A program made the position numbers and the translations under genes. A model generated the notes under the pieces. It had not been told where the DNA came from. It saw nothing but the letters and a program-made list of their open reading frames with translations, and ran no database searches. From Pseudomonadota bacterium (lineage in GTDB: Bacteria; Pseudomonadota; Alphaproteobacteria; Sphingomonadales; Sphingomonadaceae): a stretch of 64,000 bases of DNA. Location of the stretch: assembly GCA_023457895.1 (NCBI GenBank), contig JAEXAY010000017.1:25469-89468 (forward strand). The letters run 5' to 3'. Within the stretch, counting starts at the first letter, position 1. The number at the start of each line of letters is the position of its first letter. Below are positions 1 through 8,426 of this stretch, one piece after another.

Positions 1-222
1 CTCGACGCGGTTGCGGGCAAGCTCAAATCGCTGACGCCGATGCAGTTGCGCGTGCTCCTGGGCGTGCTCGAAGGACGGCTCAACAAGCAGATCGCTTATG
101 ACCTCGGCATCACCGAGGCGACGGTCAAGGCGCACATGACCGCGATTTTGAAGAAGCTCGACGTGCAGAACCGCACGCAGGCGGTACTCGCCGCCCGCGC
201 GCTGGGAATTGGATTGCGCTGA
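1..222 (+). CDS. LuxR-type response regulator, C-terminal end (CrbR-like), partial
   Basis: The frame is already open at base 1 and ends at TGA 220-222, so only the last 73 residues are visible. They form a complete LuxR/FixJ DNA-binding domain: the LTPMQLRVL entry helix, the recognition part KQIAYDLGITEATVKAHM and the closing KKLDVQNRTQAV. A receiver domain is presumably upstream of the window. The neighbouring SSF-histidine kinase and propionyl-CoA synthetase suggest this is the response regulator of a CrbS/CrbR-type acetate-switch system, which in other bacteria activates acyl-CoA synthetase genes. The family call is firm; the CrbR role is inferred from context. Confidence 0.85.
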   Translation, partial: LDAVAGKLKSLTPMQLRVLLGVLEGRLNKQIAYDLGITEATVKAHMTAILKKLDVQNRTQAVLAARALGIGLR

Positions 223-246
223 TCCTGTTTCGCTGAGGCGGAACGG

Positions 247-723
247 TCAGGCCGTCTGGTCGGGCTTGCCCTCGCCGGGCTGAACGGTCCAGGCGGGCGG
301 CTCGTCATTGCCCGCTTCCTCGTCGCGTTCGGCATCCGCCTGTGTCTTGTGGATCTTGCCCTGCGCATGATGCACCGGCGCATAGACGACATAAAGCTGC
401 ATTGGCTCGTCGCCGGTGTTGACGACGTCATGCCAGGTTCCGGCCGGGACCATGATGCACCAGCCGTCGCTCACTTCCTGACGGAAATCGAGCTTGTCCT
501 TGTCGGGTCCCATCGTGCACAGGCCCTGCCCGGCATCAAGCCGCAGAAACTGGTCGGTTTCGGGATGAACCTCGAGCCCGATCGATTCACCCACCGGAAT
601 GCTCATCAGCGTGACCTGGAAATATTTGCCGGTCCAGGCGACGGTGCGGTAGTTGGTGTTGGCGGTCGCTTCCGCTTCCATGTCGAAGGAATAGGGCTTG
701 GGACCAATATCGTTGACGGCCAT
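247..723 (-). CDS. Cupin-domain protein
   Basis: 158 residues. A single cupin beta-barrel is visible: the motif-1 region EVHPETDQFLRL carries His and Glu/Asp metal-ligand candidates, and motif 2 is PAGTWHDVVN. The tail (HHAQGKIHKTQADAE) is hydrophilic. I chose ATG 723 because GGGAG lies about 8 bases upstream; a start at 753 would add ten non-conserved residues. The substrate is unknown. Related proteins are annotated as mannose-6-phosphate-isomerase-like cupins, but catalysis has not been shown. It lies between the LuxR regulator (convergent) and the sensor kinase (same strand, 53 bases upstream), so it may belong to that module. Confidence 0.8.
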   Translation of the reverse strand: MAVNDIGPKPYSFDMEAEATANTNYRTVAWTGKYFQVTLMSIPVGESIGLEVHPETDQFLRLDAGQGLCTMGPDKDKLDFRQEVSDGWCIMVPAGTWHDVVNTGDEPMQLYVVYAPVHHAQGKIHKTQADAERDEEAGNDEPPAWTVQPGEGKPDQTA

Positions 724-776
724 TATGTTTCTCCCATGTCGCTGCGAGCGCAAATCGTGGATGCTGGGTCAACCGG

Positions 777-3700
777 TCAGAAAGCCTCTGGTTCCTGCGA
801 TCGTCCGTTGAGCCAGGCTTCAACATCTCCCGGCGTAACGGGTTTGGCGAAAAAGGCAATGTGCATGGCGGCCGCCCGCGCGCGGATGGCGGGGCCGCGT
901 TCGGCGGTGACGAGCGCGCAGCGCATCGCCGGGTGCGGCGTCCGGAGAGCCGCGATCAGCGCCAACCCATCCTCGCCGCCGCCCAGGTCGAAATCGATGA
1001 GCCCGGCATCGAACGGTCCCGCAAGGTCAAGGGCGGACGCTGCATCGCCTGCCACGCTGACCCGGTGTCCGGCGCTCCGCAGCCAGGCGGTCATCGCCTC
1101 GACATTGCCCGGCTTGTCGTCGACGACGAGGATATGGAGCGCCGAGCCGTGCGGTGCCGGCGCCGCGTCGCGGGGGATGCGCGCGGGGGTTGCCGCACCC
1201 TCGTCGACCCGTCTCAGCCAGACGCTGAAGCGGCTGCCGCGCCCCTCGTTCGACTGGAGCGAAACCTTGAGGCCGAGCAGCCGCGCGGTGCGCTGGACGA
1301 TGGCAAGGCCAAGGCCGAAGCCTGCTTCATGGCCGGTATCGAGCCGCTCGAATTCGCGGAAGATGATGTCGCGCTTGTCCGCAGGAATACCGGGCCCGCT
1401 GTCGGCGACGTCGATGCGGATGTCCTCGCCGCGCCGCCGCACCCCGACGACGATCCCGCCCCGCTGCGTGTAGCGGATCGCGTTGGAGAGGAAATTCTGG
1501 ATGATCGAGCGCAGCAGCACGGGATCGGTTTCGACCCGCGCGCCGGTCTGGACATAGCGCAGGCTCAATCCCTTTTCGGCGGCGAGCGGCGCCATCGTCG
1601 CGACGAGGTCGGCGAGCAGCGGATCGAGCGCCAGTATCGCGGGCCGGGGAACGACCCCGCCCGCATCAAGCCTGGAAATGTCGAGCAGCGAACGCAGCAG
1701 CGCGTCGGCGGAATCGATCGAGCGGTCGACCCGTTCGAGCAGGTCCCTGCGGCGCTCATCAAGGTCGCGGCCGAGCGCCGCGGTGAACAGCCGCGCGGCA
1801 TGGAGCGGCTGGAGCAGGTCGTGACTGGCAGCCGCAAGGAAGCGCGTCTTGTCCTGGTCGGCGCGGGCGAGCGCGGCGTTGACCTCGCTGAGTTCGGCGG
1901 TGCGGTCGGCGACGCGGGTTTCAAGTTCGCGCCGCGCGCGTTCGACCGCGGCGCGGGCCTCGGCCTCGGCGGTGATGTCGGTGAAGCACATGACATAGCC
2001 GCCGCCCGGCATCGGCCCGCCGACGGTCTTCAGGACGCGCCCGTCGGGCCGGATGCGTTCGAAACTATGCGCCTGCGCGCGGCGCATATGGGCGATACGG
2101 CGCGCGATATGATCCTCCACCTCGCCGGGGCCGCATTCGCCGCGCAGCGCATTGTAGCGGATGAGGTCGGCGACCGGCGTCCCCACCCGCACCAGCTCGT
2201 CGGGATAGGCGAACAGTTCGCGATAGCGGCTGTTCCACGCGACGAGGTTTAGGTCGCGGTCGATCACGCTGACGCCGGGATCGATATTTTCCAGCGTCGC
2301 CGCGAGCAGCCCTTTGGAAAATTGCAGGCTCTGCCCCGATTCATCGAGCAGCCGGGTGACATCCTCATGGGTGAGGCTCGCACCCGACAGCGCCGACGAC
2401 ATCAGTGCGCGCGCCGAAGGGCCGCCAATGACACCCGCGATCAGGCGTTCGGCGGCGCGGGCACTGTGGCGATCAACCGGCGCGCGCAGGTCGTGCGGGC
2501 CGATGGCTTCGTCGAAATGCGCGCGCGAAACGAACCGGCTGACGAAATCGCCGAGCGAGCCGAGATCGTTGACCGGCGCCATGGCGGAGGGCTGCGGCCG
2601 CCATAATTGCGGGATCGCGCGCGCTTCGACCCGGCGCGCGGCGACGATTGCATAGGCGAGGAGATTGGCGCCGAGGCTCCATAGCGTGCCGTGGGTGATC
2701 GGGGTAAATCCCGAAAGGCCGAACAGCGCGTTCGGATCGGCCAGCGTGCCGCGCAGATGAGCGAGCCAGGCGGGCGGCGTGATCATCGGCAGCGCAAGCG
2801 TGTAGACCCAGATGAGGAGGCCCGCTGTCAGCCCGGCGGCGAGCGCCTTGCTGTCGCCGTCCGGCCGGTTGACCGCCATGATGAGCGCAGGCGCGAACTG
2901 GATCATCGCGGCAAAAGCGACGAGGCCGATATTGGCGAGGCTTTCCTTGGCCGGAATCCCGAACGCCCAGCCGAGTGCGGCGCCCATGATGACGAGGATC
3001 GCGGCGCGCCGGATATCGAGCATGATGCGGCCGAAATCGCGGTTTTCGGCAAAGCGCGGATTGCGCAGCAGCAGGGGCGCGATGAGGTCGTTCGACACCA
3101 TCGTCGAAAGCGCGATCGATTCGACCAGCACCATCGCGGTCGCCGCCGAAAAGCCGCCGATGAACACGATCAGGCTGATCAGCGTCGAACCCTGGCTGAG
3201 CGGCAGGTTGAGGACATAGAGGTCGGGCCGCTGTTCGGGGCCGAGCAACGCGAGACCGGAGAGCGTGATTGGGGCGACCAGCAGCGTGGTGATGAGCAGA
3301 TAGGCGGCAAAGGGACGCCGTGCCCCGGCAATATCCTGTTCGTTCTTCGCCTCGATCACGCCAATATAGAATTGCCGCGGCAGGCAGAGGATCGCGGCGC
3401 TTGAAAGCAGCAGGATGACAAGCGAATCGCCATTGAGACGCGACGGCGCGAAATTTTCCGAAAAGCGTGCAAGCCCGGTCGCCTGCTCGGCGGGCTGCGC
3501 GGCGAGGAAGATGACGGCAGCAAATATGCCCGCGATCATCAGCGCGCCGATCTTGACCAGCGATTCGACCGCGATCGCGAACAGCACCGCTTCGTTGCGC
3601 GCATCGGGCTCGTAGCGCCTTGTACCGAACAGCACCGCGAACAAGGCGAGGATGGCGGCGGTCGCGGCCATCGGTAGGAAGGCGTCCGCCTGCCCGGTGA

Positions 3701-4133
3701 TCGCGGCATAGCTGGTCCCGACCGAGCGCAGCTGGAGCGCGATATAGGGAATGACGCCAAGCAGCGCGGTGAGGGTCACGAGCGCCGCCACCAGCCGGCT
3801 CTTGCCGAAGCGGCCGCCGATGAAGTCCGAGATCGAGGTGGCGCCATCGCTCTTGACCGCGCCGACCAGCTTTTCGAGGAATTTTCCGCCAAGGAGCAGA
3901 ACAAGGATCGGCCCGAGATAGATCGGGAGATAGGTCCAGCCTTCCGACGCCGCCGTGCCGACCGCGCCGAAAAAGGTCCAGCTGGTCAGATAGACAGCGA
4001 GCGCCAGCACATAAGCGGGGACCCTGAGCTGCGCCTTGAGCCGCAGCTGGCCGTCGCGCTCCGCCCATCCGGCAAAGCCGAACAGCATCGCGACATAGCC
4101 GAGCGCCACCAGCAGCGGCAGCAGGTTGGACAT
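777..4133 (-). CDS. Hybrid sensor histidine kinase with sodium:solute symporter (SSF) domain, CrbS-like
   Basis: 1118 residues. About the first 500 form a polytopic sodium/solute symporter (PutP-like) membrane domain with many hydrophobic helices. A PAS domain follows (LENIDPGVSVIDRDLNLVAWN), then a coiled linker, a HisKA domain with the phospho-acceptor in AAASHDLLQPLHA, a HATPase domain (N box NFLSNAIRY, G boxes DSGPGI and GFGLGLAI) and a C-terminal receiver starting at HILVVDDKPG with its Asp in LIDFDLG. This matches CrbS/NahK/MxtR-type kinases. In Vibrio and Pseudomonas such kinases act through a LuxR regulator on acyl-CoA synthetase genes. ATG 4133 has GGGGGTGAG upstream. It is divergent from prpE across 217 bases. 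Confidence 0.88.
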   Translation of the reverse strand: MSNLLPLLVALGYVAMLFGFAGWAERDGQLRLKAQLRVPAYVLALAVYLTSWTFFGAVGTAASEGWTYLPIYLGPILVLLLGGKFLEKLVGAVKSDGATSISDFIGGRFGKSRLVAALVTLTALLGVIPYIALQLRSVGTSYAAITGQADAFLPMAATAAILALFAVLFGTRRYEPDARNEAVLFAIAVESLVKIGALMIAGIFAAVIFLAAQPAEQATGLARFSENFAPSRLNGDSLVILLLSSAAILCLPRQFYIGVIEAKNEQDIAGARRPFAAYLLITTLLVAPITLSGLALLGPEQRPDLYVLNLPLSQGSTLISLIVFIGGFSAATAMVLVESIALSTMVSNDLIAPLLLRNPRFAENRDFGRIMLDIRRAAILVIMGAALGWAFGIPAKESLANIGLVAFAAMIQFAPALIMAVNRPDGDSKALAAGLTAGLLIWVYTLALPMITPPAWLAHLRGTLADPNALFGLSGFTPITHGTLWSLGANLLAYAIVAARRVEARAIPQLWRPQPSAMAPVNDLGSLGDFVSRFVSRAHFDEAIGPHDLRAPVDRHSARAAERLIAGVIGGPSARALMSSALSGASLTHEDVTRLLDESGQSLQFSKGLLAATLENIDPGVSVIDRDLNLVAWNSRYRELFAYPDELVRVGTPVADLIRYNALRGECGPGEVEDHIARRIAHMRRAQAHSFERIRPDGRVLKTVGGPMPGGGYVMCFTDITAEAEARAAVERARRELETRVADRTAELSEVNAALARADQDKTRFLAAASHDLLQPLHAARLFTAALGRDLDERRRDLLERVDRSIDSADALLRSLLDISRLDAGGVVPRPAILALDPLLADLVATMAPLAAEKGLSLRYVQTGARVETDPVLLRSIIQNFLSNAIRYTQRGGIVVGVRRRGEDIRIDVADSGPGIPADKRDIIFREFERLDTGHEAGFGLGLAIVQRTARLLGLKVSLQSNEGRGSRFSVWLRRVDEGAATPARIPRDAAPAPHGSALHILVVDDKPGNVEAMTAWLRSAGHRVSVAGDAASALDLAGPFDAGLIDFDLGGGEDGLALIAALRTPHPAMRCALVTAERGPAIRARAAAMHIAFFAKPVTPGDVEAWLNGRSQEPEAF

Positions 4134-4350
4134 GGTTTCTCACCCCCCGGTGAAGATCGCTCGCCACGCGGCACAGGGCACCGCCAGCGCATCCTGCCTG
4201 CCCTAACGCGGTCCGGCTGGCAAGCATACGACTTTAGGCCAATGGCATCGCACGCAAAAAGCGTTAGGCTAGCGCTGTGGCCATGCTGGAGTCGGCTCGC
4301 CTCTCGCGGCGGGAAGGTTTCCGGCGGACAGTATCGAGGAGAGTATAGCG
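4134..4350. promoter_or_regulatory. Divergent control region between sensor kinase and prpE
   Basis: 217 non-coding bases separate two divergent starts, so promoters for both genes should lie here. I see no convincing sigma-70 hexamer pair. The most notable patch is around 4228-4276, where ACTTTAGGCC is followed by GCGTTAGGC. If the LuxR protein acts as CrbR does elsewhere, its operator should be in this region; the exact site cannot be assigned by reading. Confidence 0.5.
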
Positions 4351-6228
4351 ATGGCGGATGCCTATGATCATGCCTACCGGATCAGCGTCGAGGACCCCGA
4401 GCGTTTCTGGCTGGATGCGGCCAATGCGGTTCATTGGGATAGCCCGCCGACGCTCGCGCATGATGGCGAGAAATGGTTTCCCGATGCAAGCCTCAACACC
4501 TGCTACAATGCTGTCGACCGCCATGTCGAACAGGGACGCGGCGACCAGCTGGCGCTGATTTATGACAGCCCGGTTACGGGTCAGAAGAAGAGCTGGACCT
4601 TCGCCCAGCTCCAGGACGCGGTGGCGCAGACCGCCGGGATGATCGCCGCGCAGGGCATCCGTAAAGGCGACCGCGTCATCATCTACATGCCGATGATCCC
4701 CGAGGCGGTGTTCGCGATGCTCGCCTGCGCGCGGCTCGGCGCAATCCACAGCGTTGTGTTCGGCGGCTTTTCGGCGGCAGAGCTTACCAAGCGCATCGAC
4801 GATGCGACCCCGCGCCTCGTCCTCGCCGCCTCCTGCGGGATCGAGCCGGGGCGCGTCGTCCCCTATAAGCCCCTGCTTGACGAAGCGCTGCAACTCGCCT
4901 GGCACAAGGTCGGCAACGTCATCGTCTACCAGCGCGAGATGGAGCGCGCCGAACTTCAGGCCGGGCGCGACCATGACTGGGACGCGATGTTCTCCTTCGC
5001 GCCCAAGGTGGATCCGGTAACGGTTGCCGCCACCGATCCGCTCTATGTCCTTTATACCTCGGGCACCACCGGTCTTCCCAAGGGCGTGGTGCGCGACAAT
5101 GGCGGCCATGCGGTCGCGCTGACCTGGTCGATGCGCAACGTCTATGGCCTGAAACCTGGCGAGGTATTCTGGGCCGCATCCGATATCGGCTGGGTCGTCG
5201 GCCACAGCTATATCGTCTATGGCCCGCTGCTCTATGGCTGCACCACCGTGCTTTATGAAGGAAAGCCGGTCGGCACCCCCGATGCCGGGGCCTTCTGGCG
5301 CGTGATCCGCGAGCATGATGTCGCGGTGTTCTTCGTCGCGCCGACCGCGATCCGTGCGATCCGCCGCGAGGACCCCGAAGGCAAGTTCATCCACGAAGGC
5401 GGGCTCGGCAAGATGCGCGCGCTGTTCCTCGCGGGCGAACGCGCCGACCCCGATACCGTCCACTGGGCGGAGCAGCAGCTCAAAATGCCGGTGATCGACC
5501 ATTGGTGGCAGACCGAGCTGGGCTGGCCCGCGATTGCAACCTGCTTCGGCCTTGGCCGCAGCGAAACGCTGGCGGGGAGCGCCGGGCATCCGGTGCCGGG
5601 CTTCCGCTTCCATGTGCTCGACGAGGAGCATAAGCGCCAGCCCGCCGGAACCAGCGGCGAGATCGTGATCGAACTGCCGCTGCCGCCCGGCTGTTTCCCG
5701 ACGCTCTGGAACAACGAGACCGGTTTCGAGGAAAGCTATCTCGCCCAGCATCCGGGCTATTATACCGCGGGCGATGCCGGGATGATCGACGCCGACGGGC
5801 GCATCCATGTGATGAGCCGGATCGACGACATCATCAACGTCGCCGGGCACCGGCTTTCGACCGGCGGGATGGAACAGGTCATCGGCGCGCACCCAGCGGT
5901 TGCCGAATGCGCCGTCATCGGCATTCCCGACACGCTGAAGGGCGAACTCCCCTTCGCGCTCGTTGTCACGCGCGGCGACACCGGCCTCAGCGAGGCCGAA
6001 CTCGCCGCCGAACTCGCCGCCAAGGTCCGCGCCGAGATCGGCCCGGTTGCCGCCTTCCGCCAGTCGGCGATCGTCGACAAGCTGCCCAAGACGCGCTCGG
6101 GCAAGATCCTGCGCGGCACGCTGCGCAAGATCGCGCGCGGCGAAGAGGTGATTGCCCCCGCGACCATCGAGGATCCCTATGCGCTCGACCTCGCGCGCGA
6201 GGCGATGGCGCGGCATATCGGAGGATAA
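4351..6228 (+). CDS. prpE: Propionyl-CoA synthetase (acyl-CoA synthetase family)
   Basis: 625 residues. It activates propionate (possibly also acetate) to the acyl-CoA through an acyl-AMP intermediate in the cytoplasm. The AMP-binding P-loop YTSGTTGLPKG, the block SDIGWVVGHSYIVYGPLL and the WWQTELGWP motif (PrpE/ACSS3 pattern rather than Acs) are all present. The C-terminal catalytic lysine motif is PKTRSGKILRGTL, a lysine often regulated by acetylation in this family. The start at 4351 follows GGAGAG. Substrate preference is inferred from similarity to PrpE; acetate use is not excluded, especially next to a CrbS-type kinase. Confidence 0.9.
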   Translation: MADAYDHAYRISVEDPERFWLDAANAVHWDSPPTLAHDGEKWFPDASLNTCYNAVDRHVEQGRGDQLALIYDSPVTGQKKSWTFAQLQDAVAQTAGMIAAQGIRKGDRVIIYMPMIPEAVFAMLACARLGAIHSVVFGGFSAAELTKRIDDATPRLVLAASCGIEPGRVVPYKPLLDEALQLAWHKVGNVIVYQREMERAELQAGRDHDWDAMFSFAPKVDPVTVAATDPLYVLYTSGTTGLPKGVVRDNGGHAVALTWSMRNVYGLKPGEVFWAASDIGWVVGHSYIVYGPLLYGCTTVLYEGKPVGTPDAGAFWRVIREHDVAVFFVAPTAIRAIRREDPEGKFIHEGGLGKMRALFLAGERADPDTVHWAEQQLKMPVIDHWWQTELGWPAIATCFGLGRSETLAGSAGHPVPGFRFHVLDEEHKRQPAGTSGEIVIELPLPPGCFPTLWNNETGFEESYLAQHPGYYTAGDAGMIDADGRIHVMSRIDDIINVAGHRLSTGGMEQVIGAHPAVAECAVIGIPDTLKGELPFALVVTRGDTGLSEAELAAELAAKVRAEIGPVAAFRQSAIVDKLPKTRSGKILRGTLRKIARGEEVIAPATIEDPYALDLAREAMARHIGG

Positions 6229-6264
6229 AGGGGAACATCCGCCATCCCGGCGCGTAGCGTCAGG

Positions 6265-6771
6265 ATGAAAAAATTGCTTTTGTTCACAGGGCTCGCCGCT
6301 GTTGCGGGCGGGGTTCTTGCTTCCAGACAGCCGGGACCGTCCGGCAACAAGGCGGTCCCGGAACCTGCCAAGCCGGTTGATCTTTCCCGCTATCTTGGCC
6401 GCTGGTACGAACTGGCGCGCTATGAAGCGCCGTTCCAGCGCGGCTGCGACGGGGTAACGGCGGATTACAGCCTCAATTCCGATGGCAGCATCAAGGTCGT
6501 CAACCGCTGCCACAAGGGCGCGGTCGATGGCCCGGTCAAGACGGCGACGGGTAAGGCCAGGCTGGTCGACGGCAGCGATGGCGCCAAGCTGCGCGTTTCC
6601 TTTTTCGGCCCCTTTTACGAAGATTACTGGGTGCTCGATCATGCGGATGATTATAGCTGGTCGATCGTCGGCGAGCCGTCGGGGCGCTATCTTTGGATCC
6701 TGTCGCGCAGCCCGCATCCGGCCGACGAGGACCGGGAGGCGATCTATGCGCGCGCGTGCGCTGGGCTATGA
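6265..6771 (+). CDS. Bacterial lipocalin (Blc family)
   Basis: 168 residues. Carriers of this family bind lipids or other hydrophobic ligands in the periplasm. The N terminus is a hydrophobic signal-like segment (about residues 1-20), and the lipocalin signature GRWYELARYE sits near residue 50. Later strands YEDYWVLDHADDYSWSIVG and GRYLWILSRSP also fit. Unlike E. coli Blc, no cysteine follows the signal segment, so it is probably a soluble periplasmic or exported form rather than a lipoprotein. It lies 36 bases after prpE on the same strand and may be cotranscribed. Confidence 0.88.
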   Translation: MKKLLLFTGLAAVAGGVLASRQPGPSGNKAVPEPAKPVDLSRYLGRWYELARYEAPFQRGCDGVTADYSLNSDGSIKVVNRCHKGAVDGPVKTATGKARLVDGSDGAKLRVSFFGPFYEDYWVLDHADDYSWSIVGEPSGRYLWILSRSPHPADEDREAIYARACAGL

Positions 6772-6920
6772 CTGGTCGCTGGTGCGCGAAACCCGGCATC
6801 ATCACTAGGCATGTGAACTAGGCATGTGACCGGCTTGCCAAGACACCTTCCCTGCCGCGCACATCCCGCTATGCTGTTTCGCGCAAGCGCGGGGGCGTGA
6901 TCGAGAGAAAGGCAGCGGCA

Positions 6921-7817
6921 ATGTGCGATGCGACGACCGAACGGGAAAATGAAAGCTGGCTGAAAAACCGCGCGGTGGCGCGGCGTGATCTTGGCAAGGT
7001 CGGCATCGGCGTGGCGGCGCTCGCTGCCGTGCCGGGTTGTGTCAGCGGGGCGGTGGGCGACTCGCCGGCCAGCAGCGGCGAGGTTGCGAGCCGCACGGTC
7101 AGCATCCCCACACCCGATGGCACCGCGGACGGTTTCTTCGTCTATCCGGCCAAGGGCAGGCATCCCGGCATCATCCTGTGGCCCGATATTGCGGGCCTGC
7201 GTGACGCCTATCGCACCATGGCGACACGGCTGGCGAAATCGGGCTATGCGGTGCTGGTGGTCAACCAATATTACCGGTCCGCGCCTGCCCCCATCATGCA
7301 GTCGATGGCCGAATGGCGCACCGAGGCGGGGCAGGCCAGGCTGAAACCCATGATCGAGGCGATCAATCCGGCCGCCACCACCCGCGACGGCGGAGCCTTC
7401 GTCGACTGGCTCGACCAGCAGGCCGAGGTCGACCGGGCGAGCAAGATCGGCACCAGCGGCTATTGCATGGGCGGCCCCTTCACCTTCCGCACCGCGGCGG
7501 CCCGCCCCGACCGGGTCGGTGCGCTCGCCTCCTTCCACGGCGGCGGACTCGCAACCGACAAGCCCGACAGTCCGCATCTCCTTTTCAAGACGATGAAGGC
7601 GGCCGCGCTGATCTGCATCGCGCAGAATGACGACGAGCGCGACCCCCAGGCCAAGGCAACGCTGCGCGCCGCCGCCGATGCCGCCGGACGCCCCGCCGAG
7701 ATCGAGGTCTATCCTGCGCAGCATGGCTGGTGCACGATCGACGCGCCGGTCTATGACGAGGCGCAGGCGGAGCGGGCCTGGGCGCGGATGCTCGCGACCT
7801 GGCAAAAATATCTCTGA
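6921..7817 (+). CDS. Dienelactone hydrolase family protein with Tat-like signal
   Basis: 298 residues, alpha/beta hydrolase fold. The nucleophile is Cys182 in GYCMGG, with Asp237/238 (AQNDDER) and His268 (QHGW) completing the Cys-Asp-His triad typical of dienelactone hydrolases. The N terminus has a twin arginine (ARRDLGK, residues 20-26), a hydrophobic stretch and Cys40, so export by Tat, perhaps as a lipoprotein, is likely. ATG 6921 is preferred over GTG 6897 because GAGAAAGG lies just upstream. The physiological ester or lactone is unknown. Confidence 0.85.
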   Translation: MCDATTERENESWLKNRAVARRDLGKVGIGVAALAAVPGCVSGAVGDSPASSGEVASRTVSIPTPDGTADGFFVYPAKGRHPGIILWPDIAGLRDAYRTMATRLAKSGYAVLVVNQYYRSAPAPIMQSMAEWRTEAGQARLKPMIEAINPAATTRDGGAFVDWLDQQAEVDRASKIGTSGYCMGGPFTFRTAAARPDRVGALASFHGGGLATDKPDSPHLLFKTMKAAALICIAQNDDERDPQAKATLRAAADAAGRPAEIEVYPAQHGWCTIDAPVYDEAQAERAWARMLATWQKYL

Positions 7818-7819
7818 CG

Positions 7820-8338
7820 GTGAAACCGGCACCCGCGCTGCCGCCGGGCCACAAGGCGAGCTTTGCGCCGGTGTTCCGGCCAGACGCGCGCCTGCTCGTT
7901 CTGGGCAGTCTGCCGGGCGAAGCCTCGCTTGCGGCGCAGCGTTATTATGCCCATCCGCAAAACCAGTTCTGGCGGCTGATGGGCGGTGTGACGGGAACCG
8001 CGCTCGCCGAAATGGACTATGAAACGCGGCTGAAAACGCTGATCGCGCACCGCATCGCGCTGTGGGACGTGGTCGCCAATGCCGAGCGGCAGGGAAGCCT
8101 CGATACCGCGATCCGCAATGTAACCGCGAACGACCTCACGCGGCTGGTCGCCAGCCTGCCGCACTTGCGCGCGATCGCCTTTAACGGCCAGCGCGCCGCC
8201 GCCATCGGCCTCAGGCAATTGGGGCCGGAACATGGACTGCCGGTGATCCGGCTCCCGTCGAGCAGCCCCGCCTTCACCCGCGCGCTGGCTGACAAGCAGG
8301 CGGCGTGGGATGCGCTCAGGGACGTGCTTGGGCCCTGA
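7820..8338 (+). CDS. DNA-deoxyinosine glycosylase (uracil-DNA glycosylase superfamily, family 6)
   Basis: 172 residues. Enzymes of this family remove hypoxanthine from deaminated DNA. The motif-1 region VLGSLPGEASLAAQRYYAHP, followed by QNQFWRLMGG, matches family 6 glycosylases, where the Asn is the catalytic candidate. The C-terminal RLPSSSPA corresponds to the motif-2 loop. It starts with GTG only 2 bases after the hydrolase stop, so the two are cotranscribed. Confidence 0.82.
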   Translation: MKPAPALPPGHKASFAPVFRPDARLLVLGSLPGEASLAAQRYYAHPQNQFWRLMGGVTGTALAEMDYETRLKTLIAHRIALWDVVANAERQGSLDTAIRNVTANDLTRLVASLPHLRAIAFNGQRAAAIGLRQLGPEHGLPVIRLPSSSPAFTRALADKQAAWDALRDVLGP

Positions 8339-8358
8339 TCTGCGGTGGACGAAACGGT

Positions 8359-8382
8359 CACCCTCCCTCGCGAGGGAGGGTG
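8359..8382. terminator. Perfect 24-base palindrome between convergent genes
   Basis: The arm CACCCTCCCTCG is followed directly by its exact reverse complement. It lies between the glycosylase (+, ends 8338) and the chemoreceptor (-, ends 8427). There is no T-run on either side, so it may be a dispersed palindromic element that doubles as a transcriptional barrier. Confidence 0.5.
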
Positions 8383-8426
8383 GGGCGCTGGGTTTACGGC
8401 AAAGCCGCTATCCGCAGATGCTGTCT

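Noticed and set aside
4264..6717. Very long open frame on the minus strand (817 codons) opposite prpE
   Set aside because: It mirrors prpE codon structure, has no ribosome-binding site and its translation is low-complexity Arg/Ala/Gly-rich; typical antisense shadow in GC-rich DNA.
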